From JAPYWM01 sp964489015 (GTDB lineage Bacteria; Bacteroidota; Bacteroidia; SpSt-205), in assembly GCA_964489015.1 (NCBI GenBank), contig CAZAXD010000002.1, positions 62,001 through 126,000 of the forward strand: DNA of 64,000 nucleotides, read 5' to 3'. The notes below the pieces were generated by a model. That model was not told where the DNA came from, ran no database searches, and saw only the letters and a list, made by a program, of their open reading frames with translations. Positions 8,124-17,569 of the stretch are shown in pieces (position 1 is the first letter of the stretch; every line of letters starts with the position of its first letter). A program made the position numbers and the translations under genes.

Positions 8124-8729
8124 TTATTTTGCAGGATTTTGTGTGGGTTGTTCTGCCGCTAAGCCGGCTGCTCGGAGTTGCTGCACATAGAGGATAACTT
8201 GCCACCGCTCTTGCGGAGAGAGCTGCGACGCATGGGAACCCATGAGATTTTTACCATAAGTGATGGAGTGAAACATCTTCCCTTCGGGAAGGTCTTTGAG
8301 CTGGGCACTGTAGTAAGCAGGTGGAGGAGGAAATTTACCCGCTTGAACGATGGATCCTTGTCCATCGCCTTTCTCGCCGTGGCAGTGGATGCAATAGAGC
8401 TCGTAGAGGCGCTTTCCTTCTGCTAGATTCTCAGGCGTCGCCGGTAGCGGATTTTTGAGCTTTTGGCCGGCTGCTTCATACCCTTCGTTGGTGTTTGGGA
8501 AAGGATAGACATAATCCGCTTTTCCTCGGGCTACCGTGCCGGCTACGGGCTCCACCGAGTGCTTTCCGTCCGGGAGATAGGGATAGTAGTCTGTCTGGGA
8601 GTAAGGCTCTAAAGGAATGGAGTGGTACATTTGGGGAGCGTATTCCACGCCTGTGTCGCGGGGGTCTGATTTGGCAGCACAGCCCCACATCCACAGGGCT
8701 AAGCTTATCGTCAGTAGTATGCGCATCAT
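8124..8729 (-). CDS. actE: Alternative complex III mono-haem cytochrome c lipoprotein ActE
   Basis: A 201-residue lipoprotein with one c-type haem. The ATG pair at 8729/8726 gives MMRILLTISLALWMWGC, a lipoprotein signal with Cys at 17; an upstream in-frame extension would bury this signal inside actD, so I reject it. The haem motif CIHCH is at about 113-117, with a likely distal Met in KNLMGSHASQLS near 172. In the complex this subunit passes electrons from ActB/ActA towards soluble cytochrome c or an oxidase. It starts 2 nt after the actD stop. Confidence 0.88.
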   Translation of the reverse strand: MMRILLTISLALWMWGCAAKSDPRDTGVEYAPQMYHSIPLEPYSQTDYYPYLPDGKHSVEPVAGTVARGKADYVYPFPNTNEGYEAAGQKLKNPLPATPENLAEGKRLYELYCIHCHGEKGDGQGSIVQAGKFPPPPAYYSAQLKDLPEGKMFHSITYGKNLMGSHASQLSPQERWQVILYVQQLRAAGLAAEQPTQNPAK

Positions 8730-8731
8730 AA

Positions 8732-9238
8732 TCACAATTCGACGATTTGGGTTTCGGAAACGCCCGTTTGCGTTAGCATGCGCTTGGCATCGTCCCATTT
8801 GGCTGGGTCGGCAATCGCCACGACAAAATGGTCATCAGTCTGACGAGGGTGATATGTTCGCGCTTTTTGGCCTGGGTACAGACGGTTCACCACTAGATAA
8901 GAAAGAAACATAAGGACCCCGGCAAATAAAACAGTTAGCTCGAAGGTGACGGGAATAAAGCTAGGAAAAGGCAGGTGTGATTTGCCCCCGATATTGACAG
9001 GCCAGTCAATGGTGTACATATAAATCTGCATGCTAAGCGCAGTGAGCGTTCCCAAAGCGCCATAAACAAACGCAGCATCTGGCAAGCGAGACTTACGGAG
9101 GTGCAGAGTCGAGTCAAGCCCATGGACTGGAAAGGGTGTGCATACGTCATGAATGGGCACGCCCTGTTTCTGAAGCGCTGCAATCCCTTGCAGTAGCTTC
9201 TCTTCGTCATCGTAAGCCCCAACTAAATATTTAGCCAT
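8732..9238 (-). CDS. actD: Alternative complex III subunit ActD (DUF3341)
   Basis: A 168-residue DUF3341 protein, the usual ActD. The N-terminal 45 residues form a small alpha/beta part (YLVGAYDDEEKLLQGIAAL), then two membrane helices (about residues 53-70 and 98-116) and a soluble tail ending in IVEL. Its role in the complex is structural, anchoring and packing against ActC/ActF. The gene sits in the canonical place between actC and actE with only a few nucleotides on each side. Confidence 0.87.
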   Translation of the reverse strand: MAKYLVGAYDDEEKLLQGIAALQKQGVPIHDVCTPFPVHGLDSTLHLRKSRLPDAAFVYGALGTLTALSMQIYMYTIDWPVNIGGKSHLPFPSFIPVTFELTVLFAGVLMFLSYLVVNRLYPGQKARTYHPRQTDDHFVVAIADPAKWDDAKRMLTQTGVSETQIVEL

Positions 9239-9252
9239 AAGACGTGTGATTT

Positions 9253-10707
9253 TTAGGATTTAGGTTCATCTGGATGCAGGGCGGGTGAAAGCGCCTCACT
9301 AGGGGCAGCGGCTTTCTTTTGCGTAAGGTAGGCCTCGTAACTCAGCCCCACATACTGATCACCTGAGGTCTTCAAGATACTTTTCGTTTCGGCTGCGGCT
9401 ATCACAGGTAAAAACCGAGCAAATAACAGGTAGAGTGTCAGGAAGAGCCCGATTGTGCCTACAAATATCGTCACCTCCACCCAGGTCGGTGTGTACATGC
9501 GCCAGGACGAAGTAAGAAAGTCACGGTGTAAAGAGGTGACGATAATCACAAATCGTTCGAACCACATGCCGATATTGACAAAGATTGAGATCACGAATAC
9601 AAACCACGGACTACGACGAAGCTTTTTAAACCAAAAAACCTGAGGAATGAAAAGATTGCAGCTTACCATAGCCCAGTAGGACCACCAATAAGGACCGAAA
9701 GCTCGGTTGAGAAAGATGTACCGTTCCCAATAAGAACCTGAGTACCAGGCGATGAAAAACTCCGTGGCGTATGCAAAGCCTACCATCATGCCGGTTGCCA
9801 GGGTGACCTTGGCCATGGCGTCGATGTGCTCCAAGGTGATATAGTCTTTGAGGTTGAGGACTTCGCGCGTGATGATCATGAGGGTAAGCACCATGCCAAA
9901 GCCAGAAAAGATAGCCCCCGCCACGAAGTAAGGTGGGAAGATGGTCGTATGCCATCCCGGTAAGATTGACGTAGCAAAGTCGAAGCTTACGATGGAGTGT
10001 ACGGACAAGACAAGCGGCGTGGAGAGCCCGGCCAGTACCAGGGAGACAGCTTCGAAGCGCTGCCACTGCTTGGCGCTGCCAGTCCAGCCGAAGGACAAAA
10101 TGCCGTAGGCCCATCGAGCAAACGACCCAGGCTTGGCTCGGTCACGAACCATTGCTAGGTCCGGAATCAAACCCGTGTACCAGAAAAGCAGTGAGATGGT
10201 AAAGTAGGTACTAATTGCAAAAACGTCCCACAGAAGCGGGGAGTTGAAGTTGACCCATAGGGAGCCGTGGGTATTGGGCAGGGGTAGAAACCAGAAAGCA
10301 AGCCAGGGCCGCCCCATGTGGATGATGGGAAAGAGCCCGGCACAAATCACGGCGAAGATGGTCATGGCCTCAGCCGCGCGGTTGATAGCCATGCGCCACC
10401 GCTGCCGAAATAGGAGCAGAATAGCGGAGATCAGCGTACCCGCATGCCCGATCCCAATCCAAAAAACGAAGTTGGTGATGTCAAAGGCCCAACCAACGGT
10501 TTTGTTGAGTCCCCAGGTACCGATGCCTACAAATAACGTGTAAGTGATAGCAGCAAAGCCGGCAAACATCACCAGCGCGGTAAAGGCGGTTGTGAGATAC
10601 CACTTCCAGCTGGCGGGGCCCAGGATAGGAGTCGTGATGTCGTCCGTGATTTGCTTATACGTTTTGCGCCCGAGAATGAGCGGCTCTCGAATCGGACTCT
10701 CGTACAT
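9253..10707 (-). CDS. actC: Alternative complex III NrfD-like quinol-binding subunit ActC
   Basis: A 484-residue integral membrane protein of the NrfD/PsrC family with about ten helices. Recognisable segments include WAFDITNFVFWIGIGHAGTL (about residue 75), GLFPIIHMGRP and the WWSYWAMVSCNLF helix. In alternative complex III, ActC binds the reduced quinol near the periplasmic side and hands electrons to the iron-sulfur part of ActB. It lies 3 nt downstream of actB and upstream of actD, the canonical order. Confidence 0.9.
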   Translation of the reverse strand: MYESPIREPLILGRKTYKQITDDITTPILGPASWKWYLTTAFTALVMFAGFAAITYTLFVGIGTWGLNKTVGWAFDITNFVFWIGIGHAGTLISAILLLFRQRWRMAINRAAEAMTIFAVICAGLFPIIHMGRPWLAFWFLPLPNTHGSLWVNFNSPLLWDVFAISTYFTISLLFWYTGLIPDLAMVRDRAKPGSFARWAYGILSFGWTGSAKQWQRFEAVSLVLAGLSTPLVLSVHSIVSFDFATSILPGWHTTIFPPYFVAGAIFSGFGMVLTLMIITREVLNLKDYITLEHIDAMAKVTLATGMMVGFAYATEFFIAWYSGSYWERYIFLNRAFGPYWWSYWAMVSCNLFIPQVFWFKKLRRSPWFVFVISIFVNIGMWFERFVIIVTSLHRDFLTSSWRMYTPTWVEVTIFVGTIGLFLTLYLLFARFLPVIAAAETKSILKTSGDQYVGLSYEAYLTQKKAAAPSEALSPALHPDEPKS

Positions 10708-10710
10708 AGG

Positions 10711-13700
10711 CTATGCGGTTTGTGTTTGTTGGATTTCAGCGTTGCGAACTTTGACCATGTAACGAATGGAGGGACGCACATTCAGTTCTGAAAGAGCATA
10801 GTATCCACGCGGTTCCTCCATGAGTTTAGAGACCCGAGCGTTGGGATCATTCAGATCGCCAAAGACAATCGCGCCGGTCGGGCAAGCCTGCTGACAAGCC
10901 GTTTGCACTTCCCCATCTCGCAGCGGTCGCCCTTGCTTTTTGGCTTCCAGCTTGCCGGCTTGGATGCGCTGTACGCAGAAACTGCACTTCTCCATGACGC
11001 CCCGCGCCCGAACGGTCACATCCGGGTTAAGCACCATTCGCCCTAGCTCATCCACCGGATTGAAAGCCCAATTCTCAGCGTTAGTATAATCAAACCAGTT
11101 GAAGCGGCGAACTTTGTAAGGGCAGTTGTTGGCGCAGTAGCGCGTACCGACGCAGCGGTTGTACACCTGCTGATTGAGTCCTTCAGAGCTATGCGCGATA
11201 GCCAGCACGGGACAGACGGTTTCACAAGGCGCATTATCACAGTGCTGGCACAGCATCGGCATAAAGAAAGCCCGCGGAAAGTCCTCTGCTGGCTTAGCTG
11301 GAAACTCCTCTGCTTTGCCGGTGTGGCCAGCCGCCGAGGTAAAGTAGCGGTCGATTCGAATCCAGTGTAGGTCACGGCCGCGCCGAATTTCATCACGACC
11401 TACGACTGGAATGTTGTTTTCTGATATACACGCCACCACGCAGCTGGCACAGCCTGTACAGGTATTGAGATCGATAGCCATGCCCCATCGATGGCCGGGC
11501 ATGGGGTGTTCTTTCCACCAGAGGGAGATCAGGTGGTGCTCTTCGTGGTTACCGGCTTTAGGGTCTCTCTGATAGTCTGAGAGGGAGGCTTCCCGGACGT
11601 ATTCTCGCCCTCCGTAGGTCTCCCACTGTTGGAGGCGGGCTAGCTCATACACTTCCCCGGTCTTGGCGAGCGAGACGCCAGGCTGGGTGAAGCAGCGATA
11701 GGTTTCCCTGCGTTGAAAGAGTGGATAAGCATTTTGACCAACGCCGACTGCTGCGCGTCCACCGGCGGTGCGGCCGTATCCTACAGCAAGGCCCACTGTA
11801 TTGGGCGCAGTGCCTGGTAGCACGTAAACAGGTAGCTTGAGCTGCTTTTCGCCGAGGGAAAGCTTTACCACGTCGTTGGACGCTACACCCAGCTGCCGAG
11901 CTAGCACCGGGGAAATGACGACGTAATTATCCCAGGAGACGCGAGAGACGGGATCCGGCACTTCCTGCAGCCAGGGGTTACCGGCTTGGGTGCCGTCTCC
12001 GACAGTGACTTTTTCATAGAGCTGGAGGGCAAGGCCCTCTGGCGCACTTGTAGGGAGTTGGGAAGCCCACTTTCCGGGATCCCACTGCGCCTTAGGCTGA
12101 GTAGCGGCAAAGGCTGACATAACTACGACGCCTTGCTCTAAGGCTCGGATCCAGAAGGCTTCCGCTGTATCAGTTGGAAGTGTGGCGTCTCCTTGGGGCC
12201 AGAATGCCTGCACCTTCCCGCTTTGAAGCGCTTTTAGGTAGTTGACATAGGCGGGGAATACTTGCTTTTCCCAGAAGGCTTTTAGGTAGTCCAGATGCGA
12301 TTCCGTACGGCCGAGCCAGGCTAGAAAAATTTCAGCGAGAGCCTTAGTAGAGAAAATAGGGTGAATGGTAGGCTGCTGCAAGGTGTACAGACCGGTGTAA
12401 GGTTGGGCATCGCCCCAGCTTTCGAGGTAGTGGCTTTCTGCTAAGACATACTTGCAGGCAGCAGCGGTTTCATGCGCATGGCTGTGAATCGCAATGGTGG
12501 TAGCTACCTTTTGCAGAGCCTCTCGTAGACGCTCGGCCTCGGGTGCATCGTAAAGGGGATTAACCTGGTGAAAGATAACCGCGCCGACCTTGTCGTTCTC
12601 GAGATCATTGAGGAAGCTAAGCCAGGCATTTTCGCGGGCTTGTCTGAGGTGACAGGCCGGGTCTACAAAGAGGGTTTGACCATAGTTACCTAGGAGGAGG
12701 TTGATCCCAGCGATAACAGCCTGAACTGGAGGCAGGTGTGAACCGCAGACAACTAGACTTTTTCCGCGCGCTTCCCAGAGCTTATCAGCGGCCAGTGCGA
12801 TGGCTTGATCCGGAGTATCCCAGCGTACGTCATGAATGGGCGTAGCCCCTGCCTTTTCAGCCAGGTGATTGTACAGGCTAATCACTGCTAACGGGAGGGC
12901 AGTGGCATCTACAGCGATGCGCCGGTCGGCACTCAGGCCCGTGGTAGTAGGAATGGCTTCAAACTGGAGGTGTAAGGACATGGCATTGCGCCCTTCATAC
13001 AGAGAGCGCTTTTGAGCCCAGGCCCGTGCGAAAGTGGTCGGATCAATCCAAGTTCCCAGAAAGTCCGCGCCAAAGCTTACAATGACCTCTGCAGCGTCAA
13101 ATCGATAAGTGGGCAGGACTGCTTTACCAAAGATAGCTTCATGGGCAGATAGGATGCCATCGTAGGGATTAGCTTCGTAGACGAGGTGCTGCGCCGTCGA
13201 GAAGGCTTTTTTCCAAGCTTCGATGAGGGCCTGCAGGCTGGGACTGATCACGGGTGGTGTGACCAGATAAATGGCTTTGCCAGCGGTAGCGGCTGCCTTG
13301 AGCTCGTTGGCTAGCGGCTCGAGTACGGCGTTCCAGTCAACCGCCTTTCCATCGATTAGGGGCTTTTGGAGGCGAGTATGGTCATACAAGGATAAGATAG
13401 AGGCTTGACCTCGGGGATGCGTACCGCCTTGCGTGGGCAGATAAGAGGGATTCCCTTCAATCTTGACGGGTCGCCCATCCCGTACCTTCGCTAAAACCGC
13501 CTGAAAAACCTGCCCGTCAAAAAACGTCGTAGCGTAATAGTTAGGGATAGAGGGGATGAGCTCTGCTGGCTTCTTGACGTAAGGTAGTGCGTATTTGACG
13601 GGAGTTTTTTCGCAGGCAGCGAGAACTGCCGCGCTGACCGATATGCCACACCACTTTAGAAAATCGCGCCGCGTGGTGGAGAAGCCCTCCGAAAATAGGG

Positions 13701-13740
13701 CTTCGACAGGGATGTCTTTATCGTGATCGTGCATGGCCAT
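10711..13740 (-). CDS. actB: Alternative complex III iron-sulfur/molybdopterin-like subunit ActB
   Basis: A 1009-residue fusion of a molybdopterin-oxidoreductase-like part (about residues 30-730) and a ferredoxin-like iron-sulfur part (about 755-990). A twin-arginine signal TTRRDFLK (about 22-29) is followed by a lipobox-like LAAC, so it is probably exported folded and lipid-anchored. The iron-sulfur part shows CTGCASCVVAC, CQHCDNAPCETVCP, CVGTRYCANNCP and CSFCVQRI...CQQACP, fitting the four clusters of this complex. The Mo-like half lacks any obvious cofactor ligand, as is normal for ActB. It receives electrons from quinol at ActC and delivers them to the haems of ActA/ActE. It lies 3 nt from actA. 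Confidence 0.92.
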   Translation of the reverse strand: MAMHDHDKDIPVEALFSEGFSTTRRDFLKWCGISVSAAVLAACEKTPVKYALPYVKKPAELIPSIPNYYATTFFDGQVFQAVLAKVRDGRPVKIEGNPSYLPTQGGTHPRGQASILSLYDHTRLQKPLIDGKAVDWNAVLEPLANELKAAATAGKAIYLVTPPVISPSLQALIEAWKKAFSTAQHLVYEANPYDGILSAHEAIFGKAVLPTYRFDAAEVIVSFGADFLGTWIDPTTFARAWAQKRSLYEGRNAMSLHLQFEAIPTTTGLSADRRIAVDATALPLAVISLYNHLAEKAGATPIHDVRWDTPDQAIALAADKLWEARGKSLVVCGSHLPPVQAVIAGINLLLGNYGQTLFVDPACHLRQARENAWLSFLNDLENDKVGAVIFHQVNPLYDAPEAERLREALQKVATTIAIHSHAHETAAACKYVLAESHYLESWGDAQPYTGLYTLQQPTIHPIFSTKALAEIFLAWLGRTESHLDYLKAFWEKQVFPAYVNYLKALQSGKVQAFWPQGDATLPTDTAEAFWIRALEQGVVVMSAFAATQPKAQWDPGKWASQLPTSAPEGLALQLYEKVTVGDGTQAGNPWLQEVPDPVSRVSWDNYVVISPVLARQLGVASNDVVKLSLGEKQLKLPVYVLPGTAPNTVGLAVGYGRTAGGRAAVGVGQNAYPLFQRRETYRCFTQPGVSLAKTGEVYELARLQQWETYGGREYVREASLSDYQRDPKAGNHEEHHLISLWWKEHPMPGHRWGMAIDLNTCTGCASCVVACISENNIPVVGRDEIRRGRDLHWIRIDRYFTSAAGHTGKAEEFPAKPAEDFPRAFFMPMLCQHCDNAPCETVCPVLAIAHSSEGLNQQVYNRCVGTRYCANNCPYKVRRFNWFDYTNAENWAFNPVDELGRMVLNPDVTVRARGVMEKCSFCVQRIQAGKLEAKKQGRPLRDGEVQTACQQACPTGAIVFGDLNDPNARVSKLMEEPRGYYALSELNVRPSIRYMVKVRNAEIQQTQTA

Positions 13741-13743
13741 AGT

Positions 13744-14943
13744 TTAGTAGTGACATTTGGAACATTCTAGACCGCCGAGCTGCTCGACTGTGACCGTTTT
13801 TTCCTTGAGGGCTTGATGGAGCCGCTCGTAGTATGGATTGGTCGTGAGGTCTACTTTCGTTTGCCGATGGCAGTTGATGCACCACCCCATGCTAAGGTCG
13901 TTGTATTGATAGACCTCTTCCATTTCTTCGACGGGCCCATGACAGGTTTGGCAGGCAATGCCGCCCACCTTTACGTGTTGCGCATGGTTGAAGTACACGA
14001 GGTCCGGCAGGTTGTGAATGCGCACCCACTCAATGGGCTTGCCTTGTTCCCAAGAGGCTAAAATCTTGCCGATTTCCTTGGTGCCATAGCGGGATCCTTC
14101 CTGAATGTAGGTATGGCAGTTCATGCATATATTGGTGGAGGGGATAGTCGCGGATTTGCCTTTTTCGACGCCTACGTGGCAGTACTGACAAGCTATCTTG
14201 TACTCACCAGCGTGAGTTTTATGCGAAAAGGCGATGGGCTGGACGGGCTGATACCCTTTATGAAGACCTACTGAGCGCGCTTTCACCGTGGTAGCACTCA
14301 CCCACCACAGAAAGCCTACGAGTACGATGGTTGCAATAAAGCGCTTAGAGCGGAGAAGCTCACCGAGACGAGTAGTCCAGGAGATGGCTGGTGCGCTTTG
14401 CGTTTCGGCTTCTGGGCGTAGCACTCGATTTAGGGCCAAGACGGTCACTAAGAGGGCGGCTGATATCGCACCTAAAGCAAGCACCAAGACCCACAAAATG
14501 GTGCTGGAAGTGCCGGCACCACCCGCTGCGGCGGCGCTACCAGCTGTCCCTTCCCCGGAGGCGGCTCCTGTGCTGCTGGCTGCTTTGGCCAAGGCCTCGG
14601 TCTCTGCTTTGATATAACCTAAGATCGCTTTTATCTCACCTTCTGAAAGACCTGTAAAGGCTGTCATCACGCTGCGGTTATACTCCTCATACAGCTTTTT
14701 AGCATAGGCCGAGTTTTCGAAGTTTCCATTGATGTAAGCTTGAGAATTTTGGATGAACTTCACCATCTCAGCTTCATCGTTGCCCCAGCGCTCGTGAGCA
14801 CCCTTGAGGGCAGGGCCTACGACTCGGCGATTGACGGCATGACACGAGGCGCAGTTTGCTTGAAAGAGGGCCTTCCCATCTTGGGCCCACACGGTTCCTA
14901 TTAGCAGAATCGCTAGCCAGCAGCTTCGCATAAGCAGTTTCAT
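13744..14943 (-). CDS. actA: Alternative complex III multihaem cytochrome c ActA (six haem motifs)
   Basis: A 399-residue cytochrome, first gene of the operon. The ATG at 14943 gives the signal peptide MKLLMRSCWLAILLIGTVWA with Gln at +1; an earlier TTG-type start would only lengthen it. Haem motifs in order: CASCH (31-35) in an N-terminal mono-haem cytochrome domain; an Ala/Gly/Ser-rich linker with one membrane helix near 153-175 and another near 205-222; then CQYCH, CMNCH, CQTCH, CINCH and CSKCH in the pentahaem part at the C-terminus. The classic ActA is a pentahaem protein; here an extra mono-haem domain is fused in front, giving six. A TACCTTTG promoter box lies 21 nt upstream. Confidence 0.9.
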   Translation of the reverse strand: MKLLMRSCWLAILLIGTVWAQDGKALFQANCASCHAVNRRVVGPALKGAHERWGNDEAEMVKFIQNSQAYINGNFENSAYAKKLYEEYNRSVMTAFTGLSEGEIKAILGYIKAETEALAKAASSTGAASGEGTAGSAAAAGGAGTSSTILWVLVLALGAISAALLVTVLALNRVLRPEAETQSAPAISWTTRLGELLRSKRFIATIVLVGFLWWVSATTVKARSVGLHKGYQPVQPIAFSHKTHAGEYKIACQYCHVGVEKGKSATIPSTNICMNCHTYIQEGSRYGTKEIGKILASWEQGKPIEWVRIHNLPDLVYFNHAQHVKVGGIACQTCHGPVEEMEEVYQYNDLSMGWCINCHRQTKVDLTTNPYYERLHQALKEKTVTVEQLGGLECSKCHY

Positions 14944-14964
14944 TTGCTTGTGAAAAACGCACGG

Positions 14965-14972
14965 CAAAGGTA
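14965..14972 (-). promoter_or_regulatory. -7 promoter box of the act operon (TACCTTTG)
   Basis: Exact TAnnTTTG match, 21 nt upstream of the actA ATG. The operon therefore has a short untranslated leader, unlike many genes in this window. Confidence 0.55.
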
Positions 14973-15084
14973 GCAAAGTTCCATTATATGCAAGGGGGGG
15001 TAGTTTCCCACATGGCTCAGACAGGGCTCAGGATGCTGTGGCAAAGTGCGGGTCGAATTGTGGATTTGCTGCTACTTTGGGTGC

Positions 15085-15798
15085 ATGCTATGGCTGGTAT
15101 GGCTCCAATTGGGGCCGATTTTAGGTTCAGGGGGTCAAATAGCATCGGATCTGCGCGTGTGGAGCGGCCAAGGTACCCAGGTTTGGGTAGGCTACCGAGC
15201 TCATCGCAAAGGGCAGACCCATTTGTATATTCATCACCTGGATACGGCTGGTGTGAGTACCACCCCCCTTAGTGGCTGGAGCCTTACGGCGGGCGAAGGG
15301 GGAGATGTGCAAATCTGGGATGGTCTAGTGGGGGGTGATGGCCAGTTTTATGGGGCGGCTGACTTGGGAGATAAAATTTTGCTTTTTAGCCTTTCACCGG
15401 CGGGTTTGTGGGGGTGGCGTCACGAGCAGCCTTACCGCCTCCGGCCGGTACAGCTTCGGGTATTGCCTGGGAACCCTGGGGGCTTGGTGCTGGGGCTTCT
15501 TAGTGAGACGCATTTAGAGATACAAGTTTGGACCCAAGCCGGCGAAAAAGTAGCCACCTGGCAAGTAGCTGACTCCGTAGCCCCTAAGCGTCATCTTCAG
15601 CTTTTACCTGGTGGACCCGAAGGCTTTTGGGTTTTATGGGAAAGCTTTTTCCAAAATAGCTGGCGAATCTTGGCTCAGAAGCTTAGCTGGCGGGCAGAAG
15701 CCCTCGCGCCTTTGCAAACGCTCTCTGGGTTACCTCATACCATCTATCACACGTTTTACCTAGAGGATGGCTATGGCGGCTTTTTTTGCGGCTTATGA
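15085..15798 (+). CDS. Secreted repeat protein, N-terminal part (frame broken at 15781)
   Basis: The first 237 residues of what looks like a single protein of about 827 residues. I favour the ATG at 15085 (MLWLVWLQLGPILGSGGQ, a short signal peptide), which follows ACTTTG by 5 nt; a GTG at 15046 in the same frame is an alternative. The body is made of repeated beta-strands with W-x-G and 'L.VLWES' motifs, like the BNR/propeller-type repeats of the downstream fragment. The frame ends shortly after a run of seven T (15781-15787). Removing one T would give DGYGGFFAAYESSD and read straight into the next fragment. Function unknown. The break may be a real frameshift, a slippage site or a sequencing error. 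Confidence 0.6.
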   Translation: MLWLVWLQLGPILGSGGQIASDLRVWSGQGTQVWVGYRAHRKGQTHLYIHHLDTAGVSTTPLSGWSLTAGEGGDVQIWDGLVGGDGQFYGAADLGDKILLFSLSPAGLWGWRHEQPYRLRPVQLRVLPGNPGGLVLGLLSETHLEIQVWTQAGEKVATWQVADSVAPKRHLQLLPGGPEGFWVLWESFFQNSWRILAQKLSWRAEALAPLQTLSGLPHTIYHTFYLEDGYGGFFCGL

Positions 15799-17569
15799 GA
15801 GCTCGGACCTCCAAAGCAGTGGGAAAGACTTGTACCTGGTGCGTTACAATCGTAATGCGCAGAAAGTTTATGAGGTGCCCTTGTGTTTAGAGGCTGGCGA
15901 CCAGCAGCGTCCCGTCCTTTATAAGCGCGGCACCGAATTGCTGGTCATCTGGGAAGATAGTCGCCGACAAGACTGGGATATTTACTACCAGCGCCTGGAT
16001 ATTGCGACAGGCAAGCGGCTCCTAGCCCCAGCTGGCAAAGCGCTCGTCGAGCTGCCTGGGCCTCAGCTCAATCCCCAATTGGTGCTGGATTACTTCCAAA
16101 ACGAGGCGGTCGTAATCTGGGAAGATAAACGGCGTTTAGAGCCCGATTTATACTTTCAGCGGATCAACGCAGAAGGTCAGGGCCTCTGGGCATTTGAGGG
16201 GCGAGCCCTTGTCGTGGCTCCCCATGCCCAGCATCACCTTTGCGTCGCTGCGCAAGATTTCCGCACTTTTTGGGTGGCTTACCTCGAAGAGCAGCCGCTA
16301 AAGGGAACGTATCCCCATTTGCTCTATGTCACCACCGATGGCGAAGTCAAGCGCAGGCTACCGCTCTACGGCAGTGAGCAGGCCATCGTCCCCCCCAAGG
16401 CGCTTCGCGTCTATCCCTGGAGAGAGCGGCTGGCCATCTTATGGGAAGACCACCGCGACTTAGACAAGCATACGCAGCTTTATCTGCAGGTTTTGGATGT
16501 CGAGGGCAGGTCTCTCTGGCCGCGAGAAGGTCTGCGCGTGGCCTTTCAACCGCATGCCTCCCAAAAGCTAGCGGATGTGTATAGCCTCCAAGACACGCTG
16601 TGGGTTCTATGGTACAGTGAGGAATCTGATGTAGAAGCAGATTTATATGCACAAGCCTTTACGGCTACGGGCCAGCGGCTTTTTTCGGGGCAGGGTTTCC
16701 CGGTGTGTGTGGCGGAACGGGTACAAAGTGAAGCTCACTGGCTATATCACACGGGAAGCCTTTACGCCACTTGGACGGACAGCCGTAGTCTGGAGCAGAC
16801 GGGGTTTGACTTGTATTACCGGCCGATTTGGCCACCTAGCCCCGAAGTAGGCTGGCGGACCTCTGTCCCCTTTCAAAATACCGCTTGCTACATCCTAATC
16901 GATAGCACAGCGCTGCATCACTTCTGGAGCGAAGCACCTAATGGTCGAACCTATCAAATTTACTACGGGCAGGGGCTACTCGGTAGACCCGCTCAGGTCC
17001 AACCTTTGCGAGCGAGCGGCAAACCGCAGCGCTTCCCTACTTACTTAGCCCTGCCTTCTGGTGAAGCCCTAGCAGCCTTTTGCGAAGAGACTCCTGACGC
17101 GTATCACCAAGCCCTGATTCTTATGCGGCTTTCTCGGCAGGGGAATCCGGCTTGGGTTGCCGCAAAGGCTACTTCCGCTTCACACAGTTTATATCCCCAA
17201 CTCACTCTGCTAAGCGATCAGCGCGTGCTTCTAACAGGGCTAAGTAGTCCCGTGCCTGGCAGCTGGAGCCTTTTGTATGCTGAGTACGACTGGCGCAGTG
17301 GGACCAAGCTATCAGAGGGTGCCCTACTTACACCGGTTCCGGAGCGGATTCGCTGGCAAATCGTTGCAGAAGAGCGGGGCCTTTGGCTGCTAGCCCAGAT
17401 GCCTACGGGTTGGGTGCTTTATCAGGGAGCTTTGGGTAAGCCCCTACGCCCTTATCCACTGCCAGCCGCCCCCAAAGAAGCCCAGCTTGTGCAATGGCTG
17501 GGGAGACATTACCTCGTTTGGATTAGTGGGGAGCAGATTCGGTGGACAGCCCTCACACCTCTCCCCTAG
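15767..17569 (+). CDS. Secreted repeat protein, C-terminal part (continuation after the frameshift)
   Basis: About 590 residues in the frame that the N-terminal fragment would enter if one of the seven T at 15781-15787 were skipped. The ATG at 15767 is inside the upstream coding sequence and has no promoter box or signal peptide, so it is unlikely to be a true start. The sequence holds several copies of a repeat with the core 'L.V.WED.R..D.DIYYQRLD..G..L' (for example IWEDSRRQDWDIYYQRLD and IWEDKRRLEPDLYFQRIN), suggesting a beta-propeller of exo-sialidase-like (BNR/Asp-box-like) blades. No catalytic residues are apparent. Its TAG overlaps the stop of the convergent PfkB kinase gene. Confidence 0.55.
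   Translation: MAMAAFFAAYESSDLQSSGKDLYLVRYNRNAQKVYEVPLCLEAGDQQRPVLYKRGTELLVIWEDSRRQDWDIYYQRLDIATGKRLLAPAGKALVELPGPQLNPQLVLDYFQNEAVVIWEDKRRLEPDLYFQRINAEGQGLWAFEGRALVVAPHAQHHLCVAAQDFRTFWVAYLEEQPLKGTYPHLLYVTTDGEVKRRLPLYGSEQAIVPPKALRVYPWRERLAILWEDHRDLDKHTQLYLQVLDVEGRSLWPREGLRVAFQPHASQKLADVYSLQDTLWVLWYSEESDVEADLYAQAFTATGQRLFSGQGFPVCVAERVQSEAHWLYHTGSLYATWTDSRSLEQTGFDLYYRPIWPPSPEVGWRTSVPFQNTACYILIDSTALHHFWSEAPNGRTYQIYYGQGLLGRPAQVQPLRASGKPQRFPTYLALPSGEALAAFCEETPDAYHQALILMRLSRQGNPAWVAAKATSASHSLYPQLTLLSDQRVLLTGLSSPVPGSWSLLYAEYDWRSGTKLSEGALLTPVPERIRWQIVAEERGLWLLAQMPTGWVLYQGALGKPLRPYPLPAAPKEAQLVQWLGRHYLVWISGEQIRWTALTPLP

Noticed and set aside
8730..8798. Extended N-terminus for actE beginning at 8798
   Set aside because: It would lie inside actD and push the lipoprotein signal to residue 24; the ATG pair at 8729/8726 gives a normal lipoprotein start.
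14988..15272. 94-codon open frame on the plus strand upstream of the repeat protein
   Set aside because: It overlaps the repeat-protein start in another frame, and its translation shows no signal or domain.
15767..15790. ATG at 15767 as the start of an independent gene
   Set aside because: It lies inside the upstream fragment, has no promoter box or signal peptide, and the two fragments read as one repeat protein if one T is removed.
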